Both the position numbers and the translations under genes were made by a program. The notes beneath the pieces were generated by a model. It did not search any database, was not told the DNA's origin, and saw only the letters and a program-made list of their open reading frames with translations. Below are positions 41,298 to 49,761 of a stretch of DNA of 64,000 nucleotides, in pieces. This DNA is from Actinoplanes auranticolor. GTDB lineage: Bacteria; Actinomycetota; Actinomycetes; Mycobacteriales; Micromonosporaceae. Within the stretch, counting starts at the first letter, position 1, and each line of letters opens with the position of its first letter. Where the stretch lies: NCBI RefSeq assembly GCF_018332655.1, contig NZ_BOQL01000043.1:62001-126000 (forward strand), written 5' to 3'.

Positions 41298-41303
41298 TAG
41301 CGT
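41298..41303 (+). promoter_or_regulatory. -10 box of a leaderless promoter (TAGCGT)
   Basis: TAGCGT, 7 nt, GTG at 41311; this decides the start of the next gene against an upstream in-frame codon. Confidence 0.6.
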
Positions 41304-41310
41304 CCGACAG

Positions 41311-42324
41311 GTGAACGACCAGCCCTCGCGCCCCACCTCGCCGGCCGCGCCGAATCCCGTGGCCGACCCCACCGCAGCGCCGGCTCCGGCCCCCGCTGCC
41401 CCGGCTCCCGCGGGCTGGGACCCGACCGCGGCCCAGCCCGCCGCCGTGCCGACCGGGAGTGCGGAGCCCACCGCGGTCCAGCCGCCGGTGACCCCGCAGG
41501 GCAACGCGGAATGGCCGGCCGAGCCGGCGCCGGCCTGGGGCGCCCCACCCGCCACCCCTTACGGCGCCCAGTCGGACGCGTCCTACGGTGCTCAGCCCGG
41601 TGCGCCCTACGGTGCTCAGCCGGGTGCGCCTTACGGTGCCCAGTCCGGTCCGGCCTACGGGGCTCCGCAGCCCGACGGCTACCCGGGCTTCCCGCCCCCC
41701 GGCGCATCGCCCTACCCGCCGCCCGGCAGCGGCGGCACCAGCGGTTTCGCGATCGCTTCGCTGATCTTCGGTATCCTGGGCGGCATCCTGCTCAGCGTCA
41801 TCTTCGGCATCGTCGCGCTGGTGCAGATCCGCAAGCGCGGGCAGACCGGCCGCGGCATGGCGATCGCCGGCCTGACCCTGTCCGGCTGCTGGGTGCTGCT
41901 GATCATCATCGGCGTGACGGCGGCCATCCTCAGCGACTCGGGCGACTCCTCCAGCAACACCGCCGCCGGCAGCAACGGCGGCTCGGTCTCGGTCACCCAG
42001 CTCAAGCCGGGCGACTGCATCAACGGCATCCAGACCGTCGGCAGCGTCGAGGACCTGCCGGTGATCTCCTGCGCCCTGCCGCACGAGGGCGAGGTGTACG
42101 CCACCTTCAACCTGCCGGCCGGACCGTGGCCGGGCGACAGCGCGGTGCAGAAGCAGGCCGAGAAGCTCTGCGACGCCGAGCTCAAGGTCTACGCGCCGAG
42201 CCCGGCCGCCACCGTCGAGGTGCTCTACCTGCACCCGCTGCAGCAGTCCTGGTCCCGGGACCGGGGAGTGACCTGCGTGGCCACCGACGAGCGGGGCACG
42301 ACCACCGGTTCGGTGCGCGACTAG
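41311..42324 (+). CDS. DUF4190 / septum-formation-like membrane protein with Pro/Ala/Tyr repeats
   Basis: A 337-residue protein in three parts. Residues 1-140 are a disordered Pro/Ala region ending in four 8-residue repeats of the form YGAQPGAP. Two membrane helices (DUF4190, about 148-210: GFAIASLIFGILGGILLSVIFGIVALVQIRKRG and GMAIAGLTLSGCWVLLIIIGVTA) follow. The outer domain (about 230-337) has LKPGDCINGI, ISCALPHEGEVYATF and ends in VTCVAT, as in the septum-formation family; four Cys could form two disulfides. The role is uncertain. A terminator follows. Confidence 0.82.
   Translation: MNDQPSRPTSPAAPNPVADPTAAPAPAPAAPAPAGWDPTAAQPAAVPTGSAEPTAVQPPVTPQGNAEWPAEPAPAWGAPPATPYGAQSDASYGAQPGAPYGAQPGAPYGAQSGPAYGAPQPDGYPGFPPPGASPYPPPGSGGTSGFAIASLIFGILGGILLSVIFGIVALVQIRKRGQTGRGMAIAGLTLSGCWVLLIIIGVTAAILSDSGDSSSNTAAGSNGGSVSVTQLKPGDCINGIQTVGSVEDLPVISCALPHEGEVYATFNLPAGPWPGDSAVQKQAEKLCDAELKVYAPSPAATVEVLYLHPLQQSWSRDRGVTCVATDERGTTTGSVRD
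41560..41655 (+). repeat. four 24-bp in-frame tandem repeats
   Basis: Units at 41560, 41584, 41608 and 41632 each encode YGAQ plus four residues (SDAS, PGAP, PGAP, SGPA). Units two and three differ at only three bases, pointing to recent slippage. Confidence 0.9.
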
Positions 42325-42336
42325 CGGGACGGTACG

Positions 42337-42370
42337 AAAGGGGGCACACCGGAACGGGTGTGCCCCCTTT
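42337..42370. terminator. bidirectional intrinsic terminator
   Basis: AAAGGGGGCACACC (42337-42350) pairs perfectly over 14 bp with 42357-42370 around a 6-nt loop and ends in TTT on both strands. It lies between convergent genes. Confidence 0.92.
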
Positions 42371-42381
42371 GCTGTCGCACT

Positions 42382-43185
42382 TCAGTCGACCAGGGCACCG
42401 CCGGACAGGTTGGCGACCGTTCCGGTCATGGCCGCGGCGCGATCGGAGGCCAGGAACGCGGCCGTCTCCGCGATCTGGGCGAGCGTCGGCAGCCTTTTCA
42501 GGAGCGTGCCCTGCGCCAGGCCCTGTTCGAGGAACTGCTGGACCGACTGCCCGGACGCAGCGGCGGACCGGGTGAAGAGGTCCCTGGTGTAGGAGCCCGC
42601 GGCCGGCGCGTCCACGACCGCGTGCGGGCGGATGTCGACGACCCGGACGCGGGGCGCGAGCTCCGCGGCGAGCAGCCGGGAGAAGGCCTCCTTGCCGGCG
42701 GCGCTCACGCCGTGCCCGAGGATGCCGCCCACGGCGAGTTTGGCGCCGGGCTCGGACAGGGTCAGGATGACGCCGGGGCGCTCCTGGCCCATGTGCCGGG
42801 CCACGGCTTTGCTGGTGATGAACAGGGTGCGCAGGAAGCCGTCGATCGGCCGCAGGAATTCCTCCAGGGAGAGGTCCGCCAGCGGAGTTCCCTGGTCGTG
42901 CATGATGCTCACCGCGTTGAGGGCGATGTCGATCCCGCCGGCCGTGGCCGCGACCGCGGCGGCGTGTTTCTCGACCGCCTCCTGATCGAAGACGTCGACC
43001 TGCGCGGTCTCGACCGTTCCGCCGGTGGCGGTGATGTCGCGCGCCACGGCGTCCAGCGTCGGCTGCGTCCGCCCGGCGATGAAGACTCTCGCGCCCTCGC
43101 GGGCGAACACCCGCGCGACGGCGCCGCCGATGGCGCCTCCGCCTCCATAGATCACGGCGTTCTTTCCCGGCAGCAGTTCGGTCAC
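42382..43185 (-). CDS. SDR-family protein lacking the catalytic Tyr
   Basis: A 267-residue Rossmann-fold short-chain dehydrogenase-like protein. The cofactor loop is YGGGGAIGGAVARVFAREGARVFIAGRT; Arg in AGRT favours NADP. The catalytic Ser is in VILTLSEPG, but where YxxxK is expected the sequence is GHGVSAAGKEAF, so Ser replaces Tyr while Lys stays. Related actinobacterial SDRs share this change, so activity may differ from ordinary dehydrogenases. GGGAGG lies before the GTG start. It diverges from the HxlR gene, with AT-rich repeats between. Confidence 0.87.
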   Translation of the reverse strand: MTELLPGKNAVIYGGGGAIGGAVARVFAREGARVFIAGRTQPTLDAVARDITATGGTVETAQVDVFDQEAVEKHAAAVAATAGGIDIALNAVSIMHDQGTPLADLSLEEFLRPIDGFLRTLFITSKAVARHMGQERPGVILTLSEPGAKLAVGGILGHGVSAAGKEAFSRLLAAELAPRVRVVDIRPHAVVDAPAAGSYTRDLFTRSAAASGQSVQQFLEQGLAQGTLLKRLPTLAQIAETAAFLASDRAAAMTGTVANLSGGALVD

Positions 43186-43229
43186 GTGGGTCCTCCCGTA
43201 GCGGTCCGGGCCACACCGTAACGCCGTGC

Positions 43230-43263
43230 GGTTGTTAAAAGCAACTAGTAAAGGTTGTTAAAA
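43230..43263. promoter_or_regulatory. direct-repeat operator candidate between SDR and HxlR genes
   Basis: GGTTGTTAAAA occurs at 43230-43240 and 43253-43263 (23-nt period, about two helical turns) in an otherwise GC-rich region; GTTG-N7-CAAC (43231-43245) gives an inverted half-site. It should bind the adjacent HxlR regulator. Confidence 0.6.
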
Positions 43264-43280
43264 AGGACTGAAAGCCGTGG

Positions 43281-43286
43281 TAGTTT
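43281..43286 (+). promoter_or_regulatory. -10 box of a leaderless promoter (TAGTTT), hxlR-type gene
   Basis: TAGTTT, 6 nt, ATG at 43293, directly next to the repeat operator. Confidence 0.5.
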
Positions 43287-43292
43287 CAGGCC

Positions 43293-43973
43293 ATGCCGAC
43301 CAGCCGCAGCTACCGCGACTCGTGCGGGATCGCCCGTGCCCTCGACGTCGTCGGGGAACGCTGGGCCCTGCTGGTCGTCCGCGAGCTGCTCCTGACGCCG
43401 CAACGCTTCTCGGAGCTGCGGCACGCCCTGCCCCACGTCAGCTCGAACCTGCTCGCGGACCGGCTGCGGGAGCTCGAGCACAACGGGGTGATCCGCCGGA
43501 GCCCCGCGGGCTCACGGGTCTACGAGCTGACCGAGCGGGGCCGCGGGCTGGAACCGATCCTGGTGGCCCTGGGCGACTGGGGGATCGACGTACCGCAGCC
43601 GCCGGGGCCGGCCGCGCTCAGCGCGACCTCCGTGCTCATCTTTCTGCGTGGTGCCGCCCGGCCGGATCCCGCGGCGCCGCCGACGACCTGCCGCCTGGAG
43701 CTCGGCGGCCGGGTCTGGACGGTGCGCATGGCCTCCGGGCGGGTCGAGGTGCAGGCCGGTGAGCCCGCCACGGCGGCCGTCTCGATCCGTACGGAGCCCA
43801 CGACGCTCAGTGCCCTGCTGAACGACCCCGCCAGGCTCGCCTCCGCTTGCGCCGACGGCAGTGCGGCCGTCGTGGGCGACATGTCGGCCGTCGAGCGGCT
43901 GCTGCGCTCGGTTCAGGACGGCGGGAACAACAGCTCGCCCATGTCCACGTCGTTGAGCGGCTCGGCGAAGTAG
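43293..43973 (+). CDS. HxlR-family regulator with SCP2-like C-terminal domain
   Basis: A 226-residue regulator. Residues about 8-100 are an HxlR winged helix (CGIARALDVVGERWALLVVRELLLTPQRFSELRHALPHVSSNLLADRLRELE). The rest (VWTVRMASGRVEVQAGEPATAAVSIRTEPTTLSALL) resembles a sterol-carrier-like ligand pocket seen in a subgroup of these regulators. It most likely controls the divergent SDR gene and itself. Its last 61 nt overlap the convergent GGDEF-EAL gene, an unusually long overlap. Confidence 0.87.
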   Translation: MPTSRSYRDSCGIARALDVVGERWALLVVRELLLTPQRFSELRHALPHVSSNLLADRLRELEHNGVIRRSPAGSRVYELTERGRGLEPILVALGDWGIDVPQPPGPAALSATSVLIFLRGAARPDPAAPPTTCRLELGGRVWTVRMASGRVEVQAGEPATAAVSIRTEPTTLSALLNDPARLASACADGSAAVVGDMSAVERLLRSVQDGGNNSSPMSTSLSGSAK

Positions 43974-46246
43974 TAGCCCTGCCCCAGCTCGCAGTTGCCG
44001 TCGGTCAGCTCACTCAGCTGCTCGGCGTCCTCGATGCCTTCGGCGATCGTGGACAGGTGCAGGGCCTGGCCCAGCTGGATGATGCCCAGCGTGAGCGCCG
44101 CCGCCGCGGGCACGTCACCGACGTCGTCGACGAACGACTTGTCGATCTTGATGATGTCGATCGGGAACCGGCGCAGGTACGCCAGGCTGGAATAGCCGGT
44201 GCCGAAGTCGTCGATCGCCAGGCGTACGCCCAGGCTCTTGATCTGTTCCAGCTGGCGCAGGGTCGAGGGCCGGTGGTCCACCAGCAGCGACTCGGTCAGC
44301 TCGATCACCAGGCTGGTGGCCGGCAGGCCGCTGTTGCTCAGCGCCGACGCCACCACCTCCGGCAGGTCCGCCTGCTCGAGCTGGACCGCCGACATGTTGA
44401 CGCTCACGCTCAGCGGCTTGCCGTCCCGGCGCTCGTTCCACCGGGCCGCCTGCCGGCACGCCTCGCGCAGCACCCATTCGCCGATCGGGACGATCATCCC
44501 GGTCTCCTCGGCGAGCGGGATGAAGTCCAGCGGCGGGATGATCCCGCGCTCCGGGTGCTGCCAGCGGACCAGCGCCTCCAGGCCGGTGATCTCCCCGGTC
44601 TTCAAGTGCACGATCGGCTGGTAGCGCAGCTCGAACTCGTGCCGTACCACGGCCCGGCGCAGGTCGGCCTCCATCTGCAGACCGGCCTGGAACACCGCCT
44701 GCATGGCCGGCTCGAAGATCTCGTAGCGGTCCTTGCCCTGCTTCTTGGCCTGGTACATCGCCAGGTCGGCGCTGACCATCAGCTCCTGGCCGTCGTGCCC
44801 GCGGGCCACGCTGTGCGCCACGCCGACGCTACAGCTGATGAAGGCCTCCTTGCCGTTGAGGTCGAACGGCTCACGCATGGCCTCGAGGATGCGTCGCGCC
44901 ACCGGTACGGCCTCCTCCAGGCCCTGCACCAGCGGCAACAGCACCGCGAACTCGTCGCCGCCGAGGCGGGCGGCCATGTCGGCCGAGCGCAGGCACTTCT
45001 TGATCCGCTCGGCGGTCAGCACGAGCAGCTTGTCGCCGGCCGCGTGTCCCAGGGAGTCGTTGACGACCTTGAAGCGGTCCAGGTCGACGAAGAGCATGGC
45101 CACGCCCGCGTCCTCCTGCTCGGCCGTGGCGAACGCGCGGTCCATCCGGGCCTGGAACAGCGCCCGGCTGGCCAGGCCGGTCAGCGAGTCGTGGAACGCC
45201 TCGTTCATCGCTTCGAGGGTGCGGGCGTCGGTCAGCGCCAGGCTGACGTGCTCGGCGAACGCACGCAGTATTTCCTGCGCCGGCTTGTCCCATTCCCGGG
45301 GCCCGGTGTACGTGCCGACGGTCAGGCAGCCGACCACCGTGCCGTTCTCGTGCACGGGGATGGCCATCACGGCCTTGAGGCGGGAGCGCACCACCTCGGG
45401 GATGGCGATCGGCGAGTTGGCGTAGTCCTCCACCATGATCAGCTCGTCGCCCAGCACGGCCAGGCCCGCGACGCCCGCCGAGGGCAGCGGGATGCGCTTC
45501 ATCTTGGCCAGCACCTCGGGGGCGAAGCCGACGCTGGAGACCATGGAGCCGACCGACGGGTCGTCCTTCTCCAGCAGGTTGAGTGAGGCCATCTCCAGGT
45601 CGAGCAGCTCGGCGGCGCCCGCGGTGATGGCGTCCAGGATCTGCTGCAGCGGGGCGCGGCGGGCGATCAGCCGCTGGATGCGGGTCAGGTGCTCGAAGAG
45701 GCGCTGGCGTTCCTGCAGGGAGTCGGCCAGCCGGCCGTTCTCCCGGGCCTGCCGGCGTTCCGACTCGATGACGTGCAGGGCCTGCAGGCTGAGCTCGAGC
45801 ACCAGGGCCATGCCGCGGAGCAGGCAGACGTCCTCGTCGGTGAAGTCGGCGCCGGTGCGGCCGACGACCAGCGCGCCGGGCGCCTGGCCACCGAGGGCCG
45901 CGCCGGTGACCGCGTACGCGGTGCCGCCGAGGTGCAGCAGGCTGCGGCGTCCCGCGGCCACTTCGGTGAGCACTGCCGGGCGCACCTGGTCGGCGGGCAC
46001 GCCGATGGTGGCGGCCACGTGTCCCTCGATGACCAGCACGGCAACCTCGGCACCGAGGGCGCGCACGGCGCACTCGACGGCTGCGTGCTGCGCCGCCGGT
46101 CCGTCCGGCCGGTCAGCGACCACGGAGAGGAAATCCGTCAGCTGCTGAGTTGCAAGCATGCCCATGACCCAGTCTGTCGGTTGGCCGTACGCGGAGCTGA
46201 GGTCTTCAGCGTGACCGTTTTCGGGCGCGCGCGTTGCCGTTCCCAC
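43913..46246 (-). CDS. GAF-GGDEF-EAL cyclic-di-GMP protein
   Basis: A 777-residue, soluble protein. One or two GAF-like sensor domains fill the first 340 residues (RLIARRAPLQQILDAITAGAAELLDLEMASLNLLE). The GGDEF domain has LGGDEFAVLLP and HDSLTGLASRALF; the EAL domain has LEALVRWQHP, VNMSAVQLEQ and DDFGTGYSSLAYLRRFP, all intact. The start is uncertain: GTG at 46246 or ATGs at 46165 and 46159. Its 3' end runs into the HxlR gene. A membrane GGDEF-EAL protein is 3.7 kb away, giving two inputs to the c-di-GMP pool. Confidence 0.9.
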   Translation of the reverse strand: MGTATRAPENGHAEDLSSAYGQPTDWVMGMLATQQLTDFLSVVADRPDGPAAQHAAVECAVRALGAEVAVLVIEGHVAATIGVPADQVRPAVLTEVAAGRRSLLHLGGTAYAVTGAALGGQAPGALVVGRTGADFTDEDVCLLRGMALVLELSLQALHVIESERRQARENGRLADSLQERQRLFEHLTRIQRLIARRAPLQQILDAITAGAAELLDLEMASLNLLEKDDPSVGSMVSSVGFAPEVLAKMKRIPLPSAGVAGLAVLGDELIMVEDYANSPIAIPEVVRSRLKAVMAIPVHENGTVVGCLTVGTYTGPREWDKPAQEILRAFAEHVSLALTDARTLEAMNEAFHDSLTGLASRALFQARMDRAFATAEQEDAGVAMLFVDLDRFKVVNDSLGHAAGDKLLVLTAERIKKCLRSADMAARLGGDEFAVLLPLVQGLEEAVPVARRILEAMREPFDLNGKEAFISCSVGVAHSVARGHDGQELMVSADLAMYQAKKQGKDRYEIFEPAMQAVFQAGLQMEADLRRAVVRHEFELRYQPIVHLKTGEITGLEALVRWQHPERGIIPPLDFIPLAEETGMIVPIGEWVLREACRQAARWNERRDGKPLSVSVNMSAVQLEQADLPEVVASALSNSGLPATSLVIELTESLLVDHRPSTLRQLEQIKSLGVRLAIDDFGTGYSSLAYLRRFPIDIIKIDKSFVDDVGDVPAAAALTLGIIQLGQALHLSTIAEGIEDAEQLSELTDGNCELGQGYYFAEPLNDVDMGELLFPPS

Positions 46247-46570
46247 ACAGCGGCCCTCTATAAAGCTCCGGTAACAACCTGTCGGCGGGCTCCGCGGGGT
46301 CCGATCGCCCGCTCGGGACCGCTCCGGTCTACCGAGCTCACACCGACGGGCAGAGACCGGGCAGATTTTTCGATCATTCGGGCATGACCTTCATCCGGTT
46401 TCGCCCGCCGATGGGATGATATCCACCGGGTAGCAGCCGTACCGAAGCGGGCAGAGACACACCGAATCAGCCTGGTCTGTGATGGGGGCCACACGTTTCC
46501 CCGGTGTTACAAATGGTCCACGGCAGCCGCGGATGAGCGAATGCCTGGGTGGGCGGCCGGAGGTGGGAAT
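46247..46570. other. 324-nt divergent intergenic region, no gene
   Basis: It separates two divergent genes. TTTATAGAG near 46256-46264 and GATTTTTCGATCATTCGG near 46364 are the AT-rich points; GATGATATCC at about 46417 could be part of the DeoR-type gene's promoter. I find no coding frame or strong hairpin. Confidence 0.45.
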
Positions 46571-47332
46571 ATGAACGCGGAAGAACGACAACATCAGATC
46601 GTCGCGCTGGCCCGCCGCCAGGGTGAGGTCGACGTCGCCAAACTGGCCGCCGAACTGACCGTTTCCGCCGAGACCATTCGGCGCGATCTGCGCCTGCTCG
46701 AAAAGCACGGACTGCTGCGGCGTACGCACGGCGGCGCGTATCCGGTGGAGACCGCGAAATTCGAGACCGATCTGGCCATGCGCACCACCCGTGGCGTGCC
46801 GGAGAAACGGCGGATCGCCGCCGCGGCGGTCGGCCTGCTCGGGGACGCGGAGACCATCTTCATCGACGAGGGGTTCACCCCGCAGCTCATCGCGGAAGCC
46901 CTGCCCACGGACCGGCCGCTCACCATCGTCACGGCCTCGCTGAACACGGCGGCCTGGCTGTCCACTTCCTCTCCGGCGACCGTGCTGCTGCTCGGTGGCC
47001 GGGTCCGCGGCCGCACGCTGGCCACGGTCGACCACTGGGCCAGCGGCATGCTGGCCGGCTTCGTCATCGATCTGGCCTTCGTCGGCGCCAACGGCATCTC
47101 CCGCGAGGTGGGCCTCACCACCCCGGACCCGGCCGTCGCCGACGTCAAGGCGCACGCGGTCCGGGCCGCCCGCCGGCGGATATTCGTCGGCATTCACACG
47201 AAATTCGGCGTGCGGACGTTCTGCCGCTTCGCCGAGATATCGGATTTCGAATCACTGGTCACGGACACCGGGCTGCCGGCGTCCGAGGCGCACCGCTATT
47301 CCCGGCTCGGGCCCCAGGTCATCCGGGTCTGA
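46571..47332 (+). CDS. DeoR-family sugar-responsive repressor
   Basis: A 253-residue regulator: N-terminal DeoR helix-turn-helix (EERQHQIVALARRQGEVDVAKLAAELTVSAETIRRDLRLLEKHGLLRRTHGGAYP) and a C-terminal sugar-phosphate domain (VGLLGDAETIFIDEGFTPQLIAEALP, ATVLLLGGRVRGRTLATVDHWA, VGANGISREVGLTTPDP). GGAGG lies 8 nt before the ATG. It heads a transport and dehydrogenase operon, so a phosphorylated or related sugar or polyol is the likely inducer. Confidence 0.92.
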   Translation: MNAEERQHQIVALARRQGEVDVAKLAAELTVSAETIRRDLRLLEKHGLLRRTHGGAYPVETAKFETDLAMRTTRGVPEKRRIAAAAVGLLGDAETIFIDEGFTPQLIAEALPTDRPLTIVTASLNTAAWLSTSSPATVLLLGGRVRGRTLATVDHWASGMLAGFVIDLAFVGANGISREVGLTTPDPAVADVKAHAVRAARRRIFVGIHTKFGVRTFCRFAEISDFESLVTDTGLPASEAHRYSRLGPQVIRV

Positions 47333-47415
47333 CCGGAACAATTTTCATTCTTGTCGGCCGGCCATTTTCCCATCGCCGGCTCGGTTCGTGCATGTCTGCA
47401 AACGGAGGATCTGCT

Positions 47416-48777
47416 GTGCAGAAACCAGGTAAGAAGCTCTCTCTGCTGATTGCGGGGGCCACCACGGGCGCCCTCGTGCTCTCCGGGTGTTCCGGCGCCG
47501 GCTCCACCGGCGGCGGCGACACCGCCGACAACACCATCACCGTGCTCATGGTCGGCAACCCGCAGATGGAGGACATCCAGAAGCTCACCGCCGACAACTT
47601 CACCAAGCAGTCCGGCGTCACGGTGAAGTTCACGATCCTTCCCGAGAACGAACTGCGCGACAAGGTCACCCAGGACGTCGCCAACCAGGGCGGGCAGTAC
47701 GACGCCGTCACGGTCGGCGCGTACGAGGTGCCGATCTGGGCCAAGAACGGCTGGCTGAACGAGGTCTCGACGAAGGCGGCGGCCGACGCGGCGTACGACC
47801 AGGCCGACCTGATCAAGCCGATGGTGCAGTCGCTGACCGGCGACGACGGCAAGATGTACGCGGCACCGTTCTACGGCGAGTCGTCGTTCCTGATGTACAA
47901 CAAGGACATGTTCGAGGCCAAGGGCCTCACGATGCCGGAGAAGCCGACCTGGGCGCAGGTCGCCGACTTCGCCGCGAAGCTGGACGACAAGAGCAAGGGT
48001 GTCGCCGGTATCTGCCTGCGTGGCCTGCCCGGCTGGGGCGAGATGTTCGCCCCGCTGACCACGGTCGTCAACACCTACGGCGGCACCTGGTTCGAGAAGG
48101 ACTGGACGCCCAAGGTCAACGCGCCCGAGTTCAAGGAAGCCGCCAACTTCTACGTCAACCTGGTCAGGAAGCACGGCGAGCCCGGTGCCCCGCAGGCCGG
48201 CTTCACCGAGTGCCTGAACACGTTCGGTCAGGGCAAGGCGGCCATGTGGTACGACGCCACCTCCGCGGCCGGCACGCTCGAGGACCCGAACTCGTCCAAG
48301 GTCGCCGGCAAGGTCGGTTACGCGTACGCGCCGGTCAACAAGACCGAGTACTCCGGCTGGCTGTGGACCTGGGCGTTCGCGATGCCCAAGACCACCAAGA
48401 AGGCCGACAACGCCTGGAAGTTCATCTCGTGGGCGACCAGCAAGGACTACGAGAAGCTGGTCGGCGAGAAGCTCGGCTGGTCCCGGCTGCCCTCGGGCAA
48501 GCGCACCTCGACGTACTCGATCCCGGAGTACAAGGAGTCGGCCAAGGCCTTCGCCGACATCACCCTCGGTTCGATCGAGAACGCCGACCCGACCAACCCG
48601 GGCCTGCAGCCCCGGCCGGCCCTGGGCGTGCAGTTCGTCGGCATCCCCGAGTTCGCCGACCTCGGCACCAAGCTCTCGCAGGAGCTCAGCGCCTCCCTGG
48701 CCGGGAGCAAGACGGTCGACGCGGCCCTCAACGACGGACAGAAACTCGCCGAAGAAGTGGCGAAGAACTACAAGTAG
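47416..48777 (+). CDS. sugar/polyol ABC transporter substrate-binding lipoprotein
   Basis: A 453-residue family-1 solute-binding lipoprotein (lipobox VLSGC). The mature part opens NTITVLMVGNPQMEDIQKLTADNFTKQSGVTVKF and has YDAVTVGAYEVPIWAKNGWL, FYGESSFLMYNKDMFEAKGL and KTTKKADNAWKFISWATSKDY, close to mannitol/sorbitol-binding proteins such as SmoE. The GTG start follows GGAGGA by 6 nt; an ATG eight codons upstream lacks a site. A stable hairpin follows before the permease genes. Confidence 0.9.
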   Translation: MQKPGKKLSLLIAGATTGALVLSGCSGAGSTGGGDTADNTITVLMVGNPQMEDIQKLTADNFTKQSGVTVKFTILPENELRDKVTQDVANQGGQYDAVTVGAYEVPIWAKNGWLNEVSTKAAADAAYDQADLIKPMVQSLTGDDGKMYAAPFYGESSFLMYNKDMFEAKGLTMPEKPTWAQVADFAAKLDDKSKGVAGICLRGLPGWGEMFAPLTTVVNTYGGTWFEKDWTPKVNAPEFKEAANFYVNLVRKHGEPGAPQAGFTECLNTFGQGKAAMWYDATSAAGTLEDPNSSKVAGKVGYAYAPVNKTEYSGWLWTWAFAMPKTTKKADNAWKFISWATSKDYEKLVGEKLGWSRLPSGKRTSTYSIPEYKESAKAFADITLGSIENADPTNPGLQPRPALGVQFVGIPEFADLGTKLSQELSASLAGSKTVDAALNDGQKLAEEVAKNYK

Positions 48778-48782
48778 TGCCC

Positions 48783-48812
48783 GCGGGGGTGCCGTCCTGA
48801 CGGCACCCCCGC
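48783..48812 (+). terminator. hairpin between binding protein and permeases
   Basis: GCGGGGGTGCCGT (48783-48795) pairs perfectly with 48800-48812. No U-tract follows, so it is more likely a partial terminator or mRNA-stabilising stem that keeps the binding protein in excess of the permeases. Confidence 0.7.
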
Positions 48813-48831
48813 ACCGACCGGAAGGTTAGCA

Positions 48832-49761
48832 ATGACCGACGTCATCACCCGGGCGGAAGCGCACACCGAGGCCCCGCCGCCCGTCCCCCGCGGCGGCGCC
48901 CGGGAACGCTGGGTACGCCGGGCGCCCCTGCTGCCCGCACTGATCTTCGCCATCGTCGTGACCCAGGTGCCGTTCCTGGTCACCATCTACTTCTCCACGC
49001 TGAGCTGGAACGCGCTGCGCCCGGGTTCGAAGAAGTTCGTCGGCATCGACAACTACGTCACCGTGCTCACCGACAACCGGCTGCGGGCCGCGCTGCTCAA
49101 CACGGTCGTCCTGACCGCCGGGGCGGTCATCTTCTCGATGATCCTGGGGCTGGCCCTGGCCATCCTGCTGGACCGCAAGTTCTTCGGCCGGTCCATCGTG
49201 CGGACCATGCTGATCACGCCGTTCCTGATCATGCCGGTGGCGGCCGCGCTGCTGTGGAAGCACGGCATCTACAACCCGGACTACGGCCTGATCAACGGCA
49301 TCTTCGGGGGCAGCACCGCCTGGGCGACGTCGTATCCCAAGACCGCCATCATCACCACCCTGGTGTGGCAGTGGACGCCGTTCATGATGCTGATCCTGCT
49401 GGCCGGCCTGCAGTCGCAGAGCAACGACGTGCTGGAGGCGGCCCGGATGGACGGCGCCAACGCCTGGCGCATCTTCACCCGGATGACCCTGCCGCACCTG
49501 CGCCAGTATCTCGAACTGGGCGCGCTGCTCGGCTCGATCTACCTGGTGAACACGTTCGACGCGATCTACACGATCACCCAGGGCGGTCCCGGCACGGCGA
49601 CGACCAACCTGCCCTATGAGATCTACCAGACCATCTTCAGCAAGTTCGAGTACGGCGAGGCCTCCGCGGCCGGCGTGGTCGTGGTGATCCTGACGATCAT
49701 CGTGGCGACCTTCGCCCTGCGGGTCATCTCGGGTCTGTTCAAGGTGGAGGAGGGTCGATGA
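48832..49761 (+). CDS. sugar/polyol ABC transporter permease (MalF/SmoF type)
   Basis: A 309-residue permease with six membrane helices and the EAA loop VLEAARMDGANAWRIFTRMTLPHLRQY. GGAAGG precedes the ATG by 7 nt. It overlaps the next permease gene by ATGA. It forms the channel with that second permease; the ATPase must come from elsewhere, as with the shared MsiK-type ATPase of actinomycetes. Confidence 0.92.
   Translation: MTDVITRAEAHTEAPPPVPRGGARERWVRRAPLLPALIFAIVVTQVPFLVTIYFSTLSWNALRPGSKKFVGIDNYVTVLTDNRLRAALLNTVVLTAGAVIFSMILGLALAILLDRKFFGRSIVRTMLITPFLIMPVAAALLWKHGIYNPDYGLINGIFGGSTAWATSYPKTAIITTLVWQWTPFMMLILLAGLQSQSNDVLEAARMDGANAWRIFTRMTLPHLRQYLELGALLGSIYLVNTFDAIYTITQGGPGTATTNLPYEIYQTIFSKFEYGEASAAGVVVVILTIIVATFALRVISGLFKVEEGR

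Noticed and set aside
41560-41655. 24-bp repeats as a CRISPR array
   Set aside because: They are contiguous, in frame and coding within a Pro/Ala-rich segment, with no spacers.
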